A program made the position numbers and the translations under genes. The notes under the pieces are model-generated. The model did no database searches and was not told the origin of the DNA. It was given only the letters and a program-made list of their open reading frames with translations. Below, one piece after another: positions 1 through 8,453 of a stretch of DNA of 64,000 nucleotides; within the stretch, counting starts at the first letter, position 1, and every line of letters begins with the position of its first letter. The DNA lies in assembly GCF_025961315.1 (NCBI RefSeq), contig NZ_JAOQNK010000001.1:1426001-1490000 (forward strand). Reading direction: 5' to 3'. The stretch is from Sphingobacterium kitahiroshimense (GTDB taxonomy: Bacteria > Bacteroidota > Bacteroidia > Sphingobacteriales > Sphingobacteriaceae).

Positions 1-827
1 AACATTGTGCAATTGCTGTAAACGGCACCACCAAAGCGACATTTGGAGAACATGAAATCGACTTCCGTGCACCTTATAAGAGAATCACAATGGCCGATTC
101 GATTAAAGAGTTCACAGGTTTTGATATTACAGGAAAATCTGAACAAGAAATTTTCGAAGCAGCCAAAGGAATGGGAATTCCGGTCAATAATACCATGGGT
201 AAAGGCAAGTTAATTGATGAGATTTTTGGCGAAAAATGTGAAGGTAAATACATTCAGCCTACATTTATCACAGATTACCCTAAAGAAATGTCGCCATTAA
301 CAAAAAAACATCGCGACAATCCCGAAATCACAGAACGCTTTGAGTTAATGGTATGTGGTAAAGAAATTGCAAATGCATATTCGGAGTTAAATGATCCGAT
401 CGACCAACGTGAGCGTTTTGAAGCACAAATGGCCTTATCAGCACGTGGCGATGACGAAGCCATGTTTATCGATCAAGATTTCTTACGTGCATTAGAATAT
501 GGAATGCCTCCAACATCAGGATTAGGCATTGGTATGGATCGTTTAATTATGTTCCTGACCAACAATGCCTCTATTCAGGAAGTATTATTTTTCCCGCAAA
601 TGCGACCAGAAAAAATAGTAACAGTAGCTTCGACAGAAGATTATGTTGCATTGGGTATTCCAGCAGAATGGGTTCCTGTTTTACAAAAAATGGGTTTCAA
701 TACTATACCGGAATTAAAAGAAGCTAATCCTAATAAAGTATTCAATGACCTTGGGGGTATGCGTAAAAAAATGAAATTAGAAATCACCATGCCAACAAAA
801 GACGAGGTCTTGGCATGGTTTGCATAA
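1..827 (+). CDS. lysS: Lysyl-tRNA synthetase, class II (5' end outside the window)
   Basis: This enzyme charges tRNA-Lys with lysine in the cytoplasm. The frame is already open at base 3, so the window begins inside the gene and the in-frame ATG at 90 is internal. The C-terminal part of the class II catalytic core is visible: TDYPKEMSPL, then ELNDPIDQRERF, then the motif 3 arginine loop GLGIGMDRLIMF. After the usual LysRS ending (PQMRPEK) the protein continues for roughly 65 residues, finishing PTKDEVLAWFA. E. coli LysS lacks such a tail; I recall similar helical tails in Bacteroidota LysRS. A strong terminator follows 15 bases after the stop. The identification is secure; the N-terminal anticodon-binding domain cannot be judged here. 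Confidence 0.95.
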   Translation, partial: HCAIAVNGTTKATFGEHEIDFRAPYKRITMADSIKEFTGFDITGKSEQEIFEAAKGMGIPVNNTMGKGKLIDEIFGEKCEGKYIQPTFITDYPKEMSPLTKKHRDNPEITERFELMVCGKEIANAYSELNDPIDQRERFEAQMALSARGDDEAMFIDQDFLRALEYGMPPTSGLGIGMDRLIMFLTNNASIQEVLFFPQMRPEKIVTVASTEDYVALGIPAEWVPVLQKMGFNTIPELKEANPNKVFNDLGGMRKKMKLEITMPTKDEVLAWFA

Positions 828-841
828 ATAATTAGTTTGTA

Positions 842-881
842 CAGAAGCTGGCTATCCAAAAGGTAGCCGGCTTCTGTTTTT
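842..881 (+). terminator. Rho-independent terminator after lysS
   Basis: A 15-bp stem with two G-T wobbles (842-856 with 862-876) and a 5-base loop is followed by a run of T from 877. It closes the lysS transcript. Confidence 0.85.
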
Positions 882-1013
882 GTAAAAAACGTGTAAAGAA
901 TTGTTTACACAGCTCGCTGTGCCTACCAACGCGCATTATCCTAACCACAAAAACAAAGAGTCATCAATTTTTTAATTTATTTAATACTACTTTTAAAGTA
1001 TAAACATTAAAAA

Positions 1014-2069
1014 ATGAAAAATATACTTTCCATAGATGGTGGTGGAATAAGAGGTATAATACCTGCTCTAGTATTGGTCGTTTTAGAAGAAATTCTTCAG
1101 AAGAAGAGCAATGACCCGGATGCACGAATTGCAGAATATTTCGATTTTATTGCAGGAACTAGTACTGGAGGTATCTTAGCCTGCATTTTATTATACCCAA
1201 GTGAGGAAAATCCTTCAAAACCTAAGTTTTCTGCTAAAGAGGCATTAGATCTGTACGTATCCCACGGCACTGATATTTTCAAAACAACAAGATGGAGACG
1301 CTTTCTAAGTGAATTCGGGCTGGTGAGTGAATTATATTCAGCTACCGCATTAGAGAATGTATTACATGAATATTTTGGCGACACCAAACTAAGCCAACTA
1401 ATAAAACCCTGTATTATAACAGCCTATAATATTGAACTCCGGAAAAATCATTTTTTTAGACAGCAAAAAGCTATTACACACGGAATAGCACGAGACTTCT
1501 ATCTAAGAGATGTCTGCAGAGCGACCTCTGCCGCACCTACCTATTTTTCTGTTGCGGAGATTTATTCCATTGCAGGTACAAGATTTCCATTGGTAGACGG
1601 TGGTATGGTGGCTCAAAACCCATCCATTTGCGCTTTGATTGAAGTGATGAAAGCTTTTGAAGATACAGAAATAAACGATCTGTTTATGGTCTCATTAGGC
1701 ACCGGGGTTGCAAAAAAAGCTTATAACTATGAGCATTTTAAGAAAAAACTGGCCATTACCATTGGTCCAGCTTTAGTCGATATTATGACAAGTGCCTCTG
1801 CAGAGAGTACCGAATTTTTTATTGAACAACTGTTTCAATTCAATAGAAAATCCAAAAACTACATCCGACTAGAGCCAACAAATATGTCAAGTGTTGAGTC
1901 CTCCATGGATGCGGCATCCAAAAACAACATCCAAAAACTTATCTCGCTAGCAGATAGACTGATGAGCGAAAATGAATTTCAACTCACCAAGATAGTGGAT
2001 CATCTAATAAAAGAAAAAGAGGCAAAAAACAAGAAAAATCCGTGGTCTAAGTTGATGGATAGGTTGTAA
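1014..2069 (+). CDS. Patatin-like phospholipase
   Basis: A predicted lipid acyl hydrolase of 351 residues. All patatin signatures are present: the oxyanion loop GGGIRG (residues 9-14), the nucleophile elbow GTSTGG with Ser50, and the catalytic Asp195 in VDGGMVAQNP. There is no signal peptide, so it is probably cytosolic or peripheral at the inner membrane. The C-terminus is Lys-rich. The family includes housekeeping lipases and defence effectors (CapV in CBASS). No nucleotidyltransferase or other defence partner is adjacent, so I infer a stand-alone lipase. A weak -7-like box (TACTTTTA, 988-995) lies upstream. The next gene starts 31 bases downstream on the same strand. Confidence 0.85.
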   Translation: MKNILSIDGGGIRGIIPALVLVVLEEILQKKSNDPDARIAEYFDFIAGTSTGGILACILLYPSEENPSKPKFSAKEALDLYVSHGTDIFKTTRWRRFLSEFGLVSELYSATALENVLHEYFGDTKLSQLIKPCIITAYNIELRKNHFFRQQKAITHGIARDFYLRDVCRATSAAPTYFSVAEIYSIAGTRFPLVDGGMVAQNPSICALIEVMKAFEDTEINDLFMVSLGTGVAKKAYNYEHFKKKLAITIGPALVDIMTSASAESTEFFIEQLFQFNRKSKNYIRLEPTNMSSVESSMDAASKNNIQKLISLADRLMSENEFQLTKIVDHLIKEKEAKNKKNPWSKLMDRL

Positions 2070-2100
2070 AAGTTTACATTTACGCATATTTTAAATCTAT

Positions 2101-3333
2101 ATGGCACTGAATATCGTTTGGATCTCATTTTTTGTAATTGCGTTCATCGTTGCTTTGATCAAGCTTATTTTCTTTGGAGACACCGAAATTTTCATGAAAA
2201 TTATCAATGGCATGTTTGACAGTGCTAAAAACGGTGCAGAAATCTCCTTAGGTCTCGTCGGCATGATGACATTCTGGTTAGGCATCATGAAAGTGGGTGA
2301 AAAAGCAGGAATGATTACCTTATTTGCAAAAGCTGTAAATCCATTTTTCAGCAAGCTCTTCCCTGGAATCCCAAAAAACCATCCTGCAAACGGCTCTATT
2401 ATTATGAATTTTTCAGCCAATATGCTAGGTTTAGATAATGCGGCAACACCGGTCGGACTAAAAGCAATGCAGGAACTGCAAGAACTTAATCCAGAAAAGG
2501 ATACCGCGACGAATGCACAAATTATGTTCTTAGTGCTCAATACCGCTGGAATAGCACTTATTCCAACATCGGTAATTGCTCTAAGAATGGCCAATGGAGC
2601 AGCAAACCCCGCAGATATTTTTATTCCAGCTTTGATAGGAACCTTTATTTCGTTTATATCAGGGATGATCGCTGTTGCATTCTTTCAAAAAATAAATCTC
2701 TTTAAACTACCCATCCTGATATTCCTAGGCAGTTTCATTGTCATGATGGCTGGCCTATATTTTGGTTTAAATGGCCTGCCTCCAGAAAAAATTGAAATTG
2801 TAACCGGACTAATCGGTGGTGTTTTAATTTTTTCCATCATCATCCTATTTATCGTTTACGGCGCGTTTAAAAAACTAAATGTTTACGATGCCTTTATAGA
2901 TGGTGCAAAAGACGGATTTAAAACATCCATCATGATCATCCCCTTTTTAATCGCCATACTGGTGGCTATATCTGCTTTCCGAACAACAGGATGTATGGAC
3001 TATATTGTGAATGCAATCGGTTCTTGTTTCGCTTATTTTGGCTTGGACACACGTTTCGTACCAGCTCTTCCAGTAGGATTAATGAAAACATTAAGTGGTG
3101 GTGGCGCTAGAGGACTTATGGTCGATGTCATGCAGGCATATGGAGCAGATTCGTTTCAAGGACGACTTGCCAGTGTTATCCAAGGTTCCTCCGAAACAAC
3201 TTTTTACGTTCTAGCAGTATATTTTGGCTCTGTAGGCATTAAAAACACTAGACATGCGCTTATATGTGGCTTAATTGCCGATCTTGTGGGACTAATTGCA
3301 GCTATTATTTTAGCGTACATCTTTTTTGGTTAA
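2101..3333 (+). CDS. Nucleoside-recognition (SpmA/SpmB-type) membrane protein
   Basis: A 410-residue integral membrane protein resembling a fusion of spore maturation proteins A and B, each built on the 'nucleoside recognition' (Gate) domain. The two halves show the paired motifs NMLGLDNAATPVGLKAM near residues 100-120 and a second Gate-like half with VQGSSETTFYVLAVYFG near residues 360-375. About ten hydrophobic segments are visible. Non-sporulating Bacteroidota carry this fused form; its substrate is unknown. mgsA follows 19 bases later on the same strand, suggesting co-transcription. The name reflects homology to sporulation genes only and does not imply sporulation. Confidence 0.85.
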   Translation: MALNIVWISFFVIAFIVALIKLIFFGDTEIFMKIINGMFDSAKNGAEISLGLVGMMTFWLGIMKVGEKAGMITLFAKAVNPFFSKLFPGIPKNHPANGSIIMNFSANMLGLDNAATPVGLKAMQELQELNPEKDTATNAQIMFLVLNTAGIALIPTSVIALRMANGAANPADIFIPALIGTFISFISGMIAVAFFQKINLFKLPILIFLGSFIVMMAGLYFGLNGLPPEKIEIVTGLIGGVLIFSIIILFIVYGAFKKLNVYDAFIDGAKDGFKTSIMIIPFLIAILVAISAFRTTGCMDYIVNAIGSCFAYFGLDTRFVPALPVGLMKTLSGGGARGLMVDVMQAYGADSFQGRLASVIQGSSETTFYVLAVYFGSVGIKNTRHALICGLIADLVGLIAAIILAYIFFG

Positions 3334-3352
3334 ACTTTAATCTTTCAATAAC

Positions 3353-3730
3353 ATGAAAAAAACAATTGCTTTAATTGCACACGATGGTAAAAAACCAGAA
3401 ATGGTTGCCTTTGTAAAAGACCATATTGAATTCTTAAAAAAAGCTCATCTAGTCGCGACAGGCACCACCGGTTCTTATGTAAAACAAACAGGACTCGAAG
3501 TCGAATTAAAGTTAAGCGGACCTATGGGCGGAGATGCACAGATTGCAGCATTAGCTGCAGAAGGTAAAGTAGATGGAATCATTTTTTTCAGAGATGCATT
3601 AGGTAAACATGCACATGAACCCGATATTCAGATGCTGATGCGGGTTTGTGATTTGTACAACGTACCATTAGCAACCAATCCCGCAACTGGAAGCCTCATT
3701 ATCGAAGGTCTACTGGAAGATGAACTATAA
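3353..3730 (+). CDS. mgsA: Methylglyoxal synthase
   Basis: Converts dihydroxyacetone phosphate to methylglyoxal plus phosphate, a glycolytic overflow bypass used when sugar phosphates accumulate. At 125 residues it lacks the C-terminal tail of the 152-residue E. coli enzyme but keeps the core: the phosphate-binding ATGTTG loop (residues 35-40), SGPMGGD with the catalytic-base Asp61, FFRD with Asp81, and HAHEPD. It lies 19 bases after the SpmA/SpmB-type gene, so it is probably in the same transcript. The family assignment is firm. Confidence 0.93.
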   Translation: MKKTIALIAHDGKKPEMVAFVKDHIEFLKKAHLVATGTTGSYVKQTGLEVELKLSGPMGGDAQIAALAAEGKVDGIIFFRDALGKHAHEPDIQMLMRVCDLYNVPLATNPATGSLIIEGLLEDEL

Positions 3731-3793
3731 CCAGGAATTTAATATTCACTTCATAAATTCCTAATCCCCTTATTATTTTTTATATTTAGAGAT

Positions 3794-4198
3794 ATGAATG
3801 ATAATGAAATCTTAGTAACAATAGGTAATACGCCATACACAACAACAATCAAGCATGGAAATAATACGCTAATTGCAGATGAACCTGAAGAATTAGGAGG
3901 TCAAGATGAAGGATTCAATCCGCCTGCCCTTTTACTATCTTCATTGGGTTCATGTAAAGCAATGACAGTAAAGATGTATGCTGACCGCAAAAAATGGGAT
4001 TTACAGGAGGTAAATATTAAACTTTCATACGAAATTTTAAAAAGTGAACTGCAACAGACCACCTATATCAAATGTCATGTTTCTCTTAAAGGAAATCTAG
4101 ATAAAGATCAAAAAGACAGACTTCTCCAAATTTCAGAAAAATGTCCTATTCACAAAATTCTTTCTAATCCGATTATTATTTCTTCCAACCTGATCTAA
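3794..4198 (+). CDS. OsmC family peroxiredoxin-like protein
   Basis: A 134-residue cytosolic protein of the OsmC/Ohr superfamily, whose members reduce organic hydroperoxides with a pair of cysteines. Both expected cysteines are visible: one in LSSLGSCKAMTVKMYA and one in SEKCPIHKILS. The substrate-binding subtype (OsmC, Ohr or YhfA-like) cannot be settled by eye; the GSC-x-A-MTVKMYADRK helix resembles the OsmC/YhfA branch. A TATATTTA box lies about 10 bases before the ATG, so the gene probably has its own promoter. Confidence 0.88.
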   Translation: MNDNEILVTIGNTPYTTTIKHGNNTLIADEPEELGGQDEGFNPPALLLSSLGSCKAMTVKMYADRKKWDLQEVNIKLSYEILKSELQQTTYIKCHVSLKGNLDKDQKDRLLQISEKCPIHKILSNPIIISSNLI

Positions 4199-4215
4199 AA
4201 AAATCAATTAGAATT

Positions 4216-4245
4216 TTTGATTATATCCACGAGATGCTATATTTG
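4216..4245 (+). promoter_or_regulatory. Bacteroidota-type promoter of coaA
   Basis: A -33 TTTG (4216-4219) is separated by 18 bases from a -7 TATATTTG (4238-4245), an exact match to TAnnTTTG. It overlaps an upstream in-frame ATG at 4234, so translation must start downstream, at 4261 or 4267. Confidence 0.75.
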
Positions 4246-4260
4246 TCGCCACAAAGAATC

Positions 4261-5226
4261 ATGAACATGCAAAATGAACAGCACACTCCTATTGACTCTC
4301 CTTTTACTTCAATAAAAAGAGAAAATTGGAAAAAACTGAACGGTCACTTTAAGCACACATTTTCGCAACACGACTTGGATCAATTGCATGCACTTAATGA
4401 ACCATTGAATGCAGAAGAAATCGAAGATGTCTATTTCCCTTTAAGTCATCTCTTGGGTATTCATATTGAACGGTTTCAAGATTTACACAGAAGCACAAAT
4501 CATTTTTTCGAAAAAAATGAAAGTACGCTTCCCTTTATTATTGGTATTGCTGGCTCTGTAGCTGTAGGTAAAAGTACAACAGCACGTGTATTGCAACGCG
4601 TCCTGACTTTATTGCCCAGTAAACCAAAAGTAGATTTAGTAACGACTGATGGATTTCTGTACCCGAATCATATCCTGAATGAAAGAGGCATAATGAATCG
4701 TAAAGGTTTTCCGGAAAGTTACGATGCTAAAAAATTAATACAGTTCCTTTCCGCTATAAAATCAGGCATGGGATCACTTTCGGTACCCCTGTACAGCCAT
4801 TTAGAATATGATGTCTTACCTGATGACCAGCAACAGCTGATCCATCATCCTGATATCTTAATCGTCGAAGGCATTAATGTACTGCAGGTCAATTCGCAAA
4901 GACCACGAAAAGGACATAGTGTATTCGTGTCAGATTTTTTTGACTATACCATATATGTTCATGCCAGCGAAAAAAACTTATTAGAGTGGTATACCAACAG
5001 GTTTGAATCTTTAAGACGTACAGCATTTCAAAATCCGGCCTCATTCTTTCACAAATATGCCGACATGAATACTGAAGAAAGTATCCAGATGGCACATCAG
5101 ATCTGGAATGAGATCAACAAACCAAATCTGGTCCAGAATATTTTACCAACACGGTACCGCGCTGATCTAATTTTAGAAAAAGGCAGTCATCACTTTGTTA
5201 AAAATGTAAAGGTCCGTAAGATTTAA
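4261..5226 (+). CDS. coaA: Type I pantothenate kinase
   Basis: Phosphorylates pantothenate, the first and regulated step of coenzyme A synthesis. The P-loop GIAGSVAVGKST, the VTTDGFLYPN motif and the IVEGINVLQ segment of bacterial PanK-I are all visible, and the length fits the family (about 320 residues). The frame is open from an ATG at 4234, but a promoter -7 box covers 4238-4245, so I place the start at 4261 (MNMQNEQ); 4267 is the alternative. The 3' end overlaps the stop of the convergent MscS gene by 4 bases, with no terminator between them. Confidence 0.93.
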   Translation: MNMQNEQHTPIDSPFTSIKRENWKKLNGHFKHTFSQHDLDQLHALNEPLNAEEIEDVYFPLSHLLGIHIERFQDLHRSTNHFFEKNESTLPFIIGIAGSVAVGKSTTARVLQRVLTLLPSKPKVDLVTTDGFLYPNHILNERGIMNRKGFPESYDAKKLIQFLSAIKSGMGSLSVPLYSHLEYDVLPDDQQQLIHHPDILIVEGINVLQVNSQRPRKGHSVFVSDFFDYTIYVHASEKNLLEWYTNRFESLRRTAFQNPASFFHKYADMNTEESIQMAHQIWNEINKPNLVQNILPTRYRADLILEKGSHHFVKNVKVRKI

Positions 5227-6074
5227 TCTTCCCGCGTACGAAATAATAAAATCTCATTTAAAATTTCATTCTGAATCTGATAATGTAATTTATTGCTACT
5301 CGATATGGTATTGAGCTCAATCTTATATTTCACAAAGTCCTTACCGATTTCGGCAACTTTTATTTTAAATAAATCGTCCCAGATAATATTCTTATTTATT
5401 TTCAGGATAGGTCTTAAATGATTTTCAACAGATTGGACATGCAACGGTTTTTCTAAAGGAAGTTCAAATTTAACGATCAGTTTATTCGACTTTTGAGAAG
5501 ATTTATTGACCATCGTTGATGTGAATATCAAATTATTTGGTATTAGCACAACATCATCATCTTCATCACGAACGACAATATTTGCCAAAGTAATATCAAC
5601 AATTTTACCCTGATAATTACTAATTTTAATATGGTCTCCAATGGAAAATTGATCAGAAAACATAACCAGCAATCCACTGATCATATTGGTAATATACTCC
5701 CTAAATATAACCGCAATAGCCATCGCAACGATGGTCATGCTGGTTATAAACTCCTTAGGATCAATTCCCAGCGCAACCATCAACGTAATCACAATCATAC
5801 CAGCATTCAATACTGTAGCAACCCGGGAAATACCCAGTACAAAATTTCCTCTCACATCATGGTTTGCATGTTTACGGTTATACAGCGAAACAATCAAGAA
5901 CCGGCCGATTGAGATCAACAGATTGGCGGTCAAAAAAGTATTTAAAGCATAAGCAAAGTGAAGAATAATCTTGTTTTTCTCGTAAAAAGAGGCTAAACCG
6001 ACAAAAGAATAGCTTAAAGCTATCCACACAGCACAACGAAATACAAAAGATAGGGATAATTTATTTTTAACCAT
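5223..6074 (-). CDS. MscS-family mechanosensitive ion channel
   Basis: A 283-residue inner-membrane channel of the small-conductance type, which opens under membrane tension to release solutes on hypo-osmotic shock. Three to four hydrophobic helices occupy the first 150 residues. The pore-lining helix and the Sm-like beta domain follow, with the signature FSDQFSIGDHIKISNYQGKI and VLIPNNLIFTSTMVNKS. The C-terminal alpha-beta region is short and ends FRTRED. The gene is convergent with coaA (4-base overlap of stops) and divergent from the copper ATPase. Confidence 0.9.
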   Translation of the reverse strand: MVKNKLSLSFVFRCAVWIALSYSFVGLASFYEKNKIILHFAYALNTFLTANLLISIGRFLIVSLYNRKHANHDVRGNFVLGISRVATVLNAGMIVITLMVALGIDPKEFITSMTIVAMAIAVIFREYITNMISGLLVMFSDQFSIGDHIKISNYQGKIVDITLANIVVRDEDDDVVLIPNNLIFTSTMVNKSSQKSNKLIVKFELPLEKPLHVQSVENHLRPILKINKNIIWDDLFKIKVAEIGKDFVKYKIELNTISSSNKLHYQIQNEILNEILLFRTRED

Positions 6075-6150
6075 TGAAATCTAATTTTCTTTAGGAACTA
6101 AACTAATCATTTTTCATTCAATACAAAAAAATGATACTCCTAAAAATAAG

Positions 6151-6158
6151 TATATTTG
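6151..6158 (+). promoter_or_regulatory. -7 box of the copper ATPase gene
   Basis: TATATTTG matches TAnnTTTG exactly and lies inside the longest open frame, 23 bases before the ATG at 6182. It argues against the earlier ATG at 6131. No convincing -33 element is seen. Confidence 0.6.
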
Positions 6159-6181
6159 CAAAAGACCAATGGTCGAAAAAT

Positions 6182-8281
6182 ATGAACGAAGAAACAACAA
6201 CAGTAGAGCTTACAGTTACAGGAATGCATTGTACAAACTGTGCAATTGCTATTCATCAATATTTAGAAAAAAAAGAGGCAAAAGATATATTTGTCGACTT
6301 TGCATCTGATGAAGTTAAATTCTCAGGAATAACGGCAAAAGAACTTCCCGAAATAACAAAAGGGATTGAAAATTTAGGTTTTCAGGTCCTGACTGATGAA
6401 AGTCCAAAGGAATCATTTTATAAAAAAATAGAAACCAAATTTTGGTTCAGTCTATTTTTTACGCTTCCTCTCTTTGCACATATGTTTATACAACACCCTT
6501 TGTTGCATGCCCCATACATCCAGCTCGGACTCTGTGCTCCCGTATTTCTGCTCGGTTTTTTTCATTTTGGTAAAAGTGCGTTTTACTCCCTTAAAAATGG
6601 CATGCCAAATATGGACGTGCTCATATTTATAGGTGCAACAGCTGCATTCACGTACAGCCTCATCGGCACCCTCAATCACCTAGGCCCAGATTATATGTTC
6701 TATGAAACTTGCGCAACAATCATCACGCTCGTTCTATTGGGAAATCTATTTGAAAAAAAATCCGTAAAAAAAACAACATCTGCAATCGGAGACCTTATTA
6801 AGATTCAAAATGTAACCACAACAAAAATCACAGCAGATCTAGAAGAGATCATCCATACAAGAGATGTTAAACAAGGCGATGTTTTACTGATCAAATCAGG
6901 AGATCTTATTCCAGTTGATGGAGATATTATTGAAGGAGATGGCTTTGTCAATGAATCCATGATTACAGGAGAAAGCCTACCCGTTTTCAAAGATAGATAT
7001 GCAACCGTCATCGGCGGAACAACACTAACAGAAGGCAATATAAAAATCACGGCCACCAAAGTTGGACGTAAAACCGTCCTTTCCCAAATTATCGCACTGA
7101 TCAAGGAAGCACAATCAAAAAAACCACCTATTCAAAAACTCGGTGATAAAGTTGCATCATACTTCGTACCCTTTGTGGTCGTCATCGCCATTTTCACCTT
7201 TTTTATCACTTACTTTATAGCCGAAATATCACTACAGCAATCATTAATGAATGCCATTGCAGTACTTGTCGTCTCCTGCCCGTGCGCGATGGGTCTAGCG
7301 ACCCCAACTGCTGTCATGGTAGGTTTAGGAAGAGCCGCTAAAATGGGAATTTTAATTAAGGGAGGTGATACAATTGAAGAGATGTCGGATCTTAAATATA
7401 TGGTATTCGATAAAACTGGCACTTTAACTACCGGAGATTTCAATATCAAAGCGATCCAAACGTTTGGAATAGAACAAAAACAAGTAGAATCAATCATTGC
7501 ACAATTAGAAGGCTATTCAAATCATCCTATAGCAAAGTCCATCAGACAGCACATGAAAGAAGTAAAAGCCTACCGCATTGTCTTTCAAGATGTCAAAGAG
7601 ATTAAAAGCGAAGGACTTTACGCTACAGATACAAATAGTAATGTGTATAAATTAATCAATGCACGTTTAGGAAAAGTAGATTATTCAAACCGCTACGACT
7701 TAATTCTATCCATTAATGATGTCGTAGTTGCAGGCTTAGTGATTGAAGATCAAATAAAACCTTATGCAAAAGAACTCATTCAAGCCATTAAAGGCAAAAA
7801 TATAACCCCAGTAATATTAAGTGGTGACCGAAAAAGTAAATGTGACCTAGTCGCTCAAAAACTTGGAATAGCAGAAGTTTATTCCGATCGCAATCCTGAA
7901 GAGAAATTGAATATTATCAACAAACTTAAAAAAGCAGGTATTACAGCAATGGTCGGCGACGGTATAAATGATGCTCCTGCCCTGACAACAGCCCACGTCG
8001 GTATCTCTCTAGGTGACGCAAGTCACATTGCGATACAATCTGCTAAAATAATTCTTTTGAATTCCGATCTAAAATCGATTGAAAATCTATTACTTATCGG
8101 AAGGCACACACTGCAAACGATCAAAGAAAATCTTTTCTGGGCATTTGCCTATAATATCATCGCAATACCGCTCGCAGCAATGGGATTTTTAGGCCCCATG
8201 CTCGCCGCCTTCTCAATGGCTTTCTCCGATGTTATTGTCATCGGCAATTCACTTCGTCTTCGTTTTAAAAAACTGCGGTAA
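6182..8281 (+). CDS. copA: Copper-translocating P1B-type ATPase
   Basis: Exports Cu+ across the inner membrane using ATP. From the start: one heavy-metal-associated domain with GMHCTNC (residues 14-20), paired hydrophobic helices, the TGES actuator loop, SCPCAMGLATPTAV (the CPC metal site, about residues 364-367), the phosphorylation motif DKTGTLT (Asp near 410), an HP dipeptide (SNHPIAKS), GDGINDAPAL, and last helices carrying the YN pair (FAYNIIAIP). The last helix has MAFSDV where classic Cu+ pumps have MxxSS, so the second transmembrane site is slightly changed. An ATG at 6131 would place the -7 box inside the coding region, so 6182 is preferred. A strong terminator follows. Confidence 0.92.
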   Translation: MNEETTTVELTVTGMHCTNCAIAIHQYLEKKEAKDIFVDFASDEVKFSGITAKELPEITKGIENLGFQVLTDESPKESFYKKIETKFWFSLFFTLPLFAHMFIQHPLLHAPYIQLGLCAPVFLLGFFHFGKSAFYSLKNGMPNMDVLIFIGATAAFTYSLIGTLNHLGPDYMFYETCATIITLVLLGNLFEKKSVKKTTSAIGDLIKIQNVTTTKITADLEEIIHTRDVKQGDVLLIKSGDLIPVDGDIIEGDGFVNESMITGESLPVFKDRYATVIGGTTLTEGNIKITATKVGRKTVLSQIIALIKEAQSKKPPIQKLGDKVASYFVPFVVVIAIFTFFITYFIAEISLQQSLMNAIAVLVVSCPCAMGLATPTAVMVGLGRAAKMGILIKGGDTIEEMSDLKYMVFDKTGTLTTGDFNIKAIQTFGIEQKQVESIIAQLEGYSNHPIAKSIRQHMKEVKAYRIVFQDVKEIKSEGLYATDTNSNVYKLINARLGKVDYSNRYDLILSINDVVVAGLVIEDQIKPYAKELIQAIKGKNITPVILSGDRKSKCDLVAQKLGIAEVYSDRNPEEKLNIINKLKKAGITAMVGDGINDAPALTTAHVGISLGDASHIAIQSAKIILLNSDLKSIENLLLIGRHTLQTIKENLFWAFAYNIIAIPLAAMGFLGPMLAAFSMAFSDVIVIGNSLRLRFKKLR

Positions 8282-8350
8282 CAAGCAATTGACCGCATTT
8301 AAATCTTTTTTAAATCAATAAAAAAATAGACTATTTTTTTCACTATCTTG

Positions 8351-8385
8351 AACCTCAAAACATTCGCTTTTGAGGTTATTTTTTT
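8351..8385 (+). terminator. Rho-independent terminator after copA
   Basis: A 10-bp perfect stem (8351-8360 with 8368-8377) with a 7-base loop is followed by ATTTTTTT. A gyrA promoter-like box TAACTTCG begins two bases later (8387-8394), so terminator and promoter are packed back to back. Confidence 0.85.
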
Positions 8386-8453
8386 GTAACTTCGCATGCG
8401 TAGCAATCCGTGTAAACGGGATTGTTTAATAGTTTTATCGAAACCAAATTAAT

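Noticed and set aside
1014..2069. CBASS-type antiphage effector (CapV-like patatin)
   Set aside because: The lipase motifs fit, but no CD-NTase, Cap2/Cap3 or other defence gene is adjacent; the neighbours are metabolic.
2101..3333. Sporulation gene
   Set aside because: The SpmA/SpmB name reflects the domain only; no other sporulation gene is present and the phylum does not sporulate.
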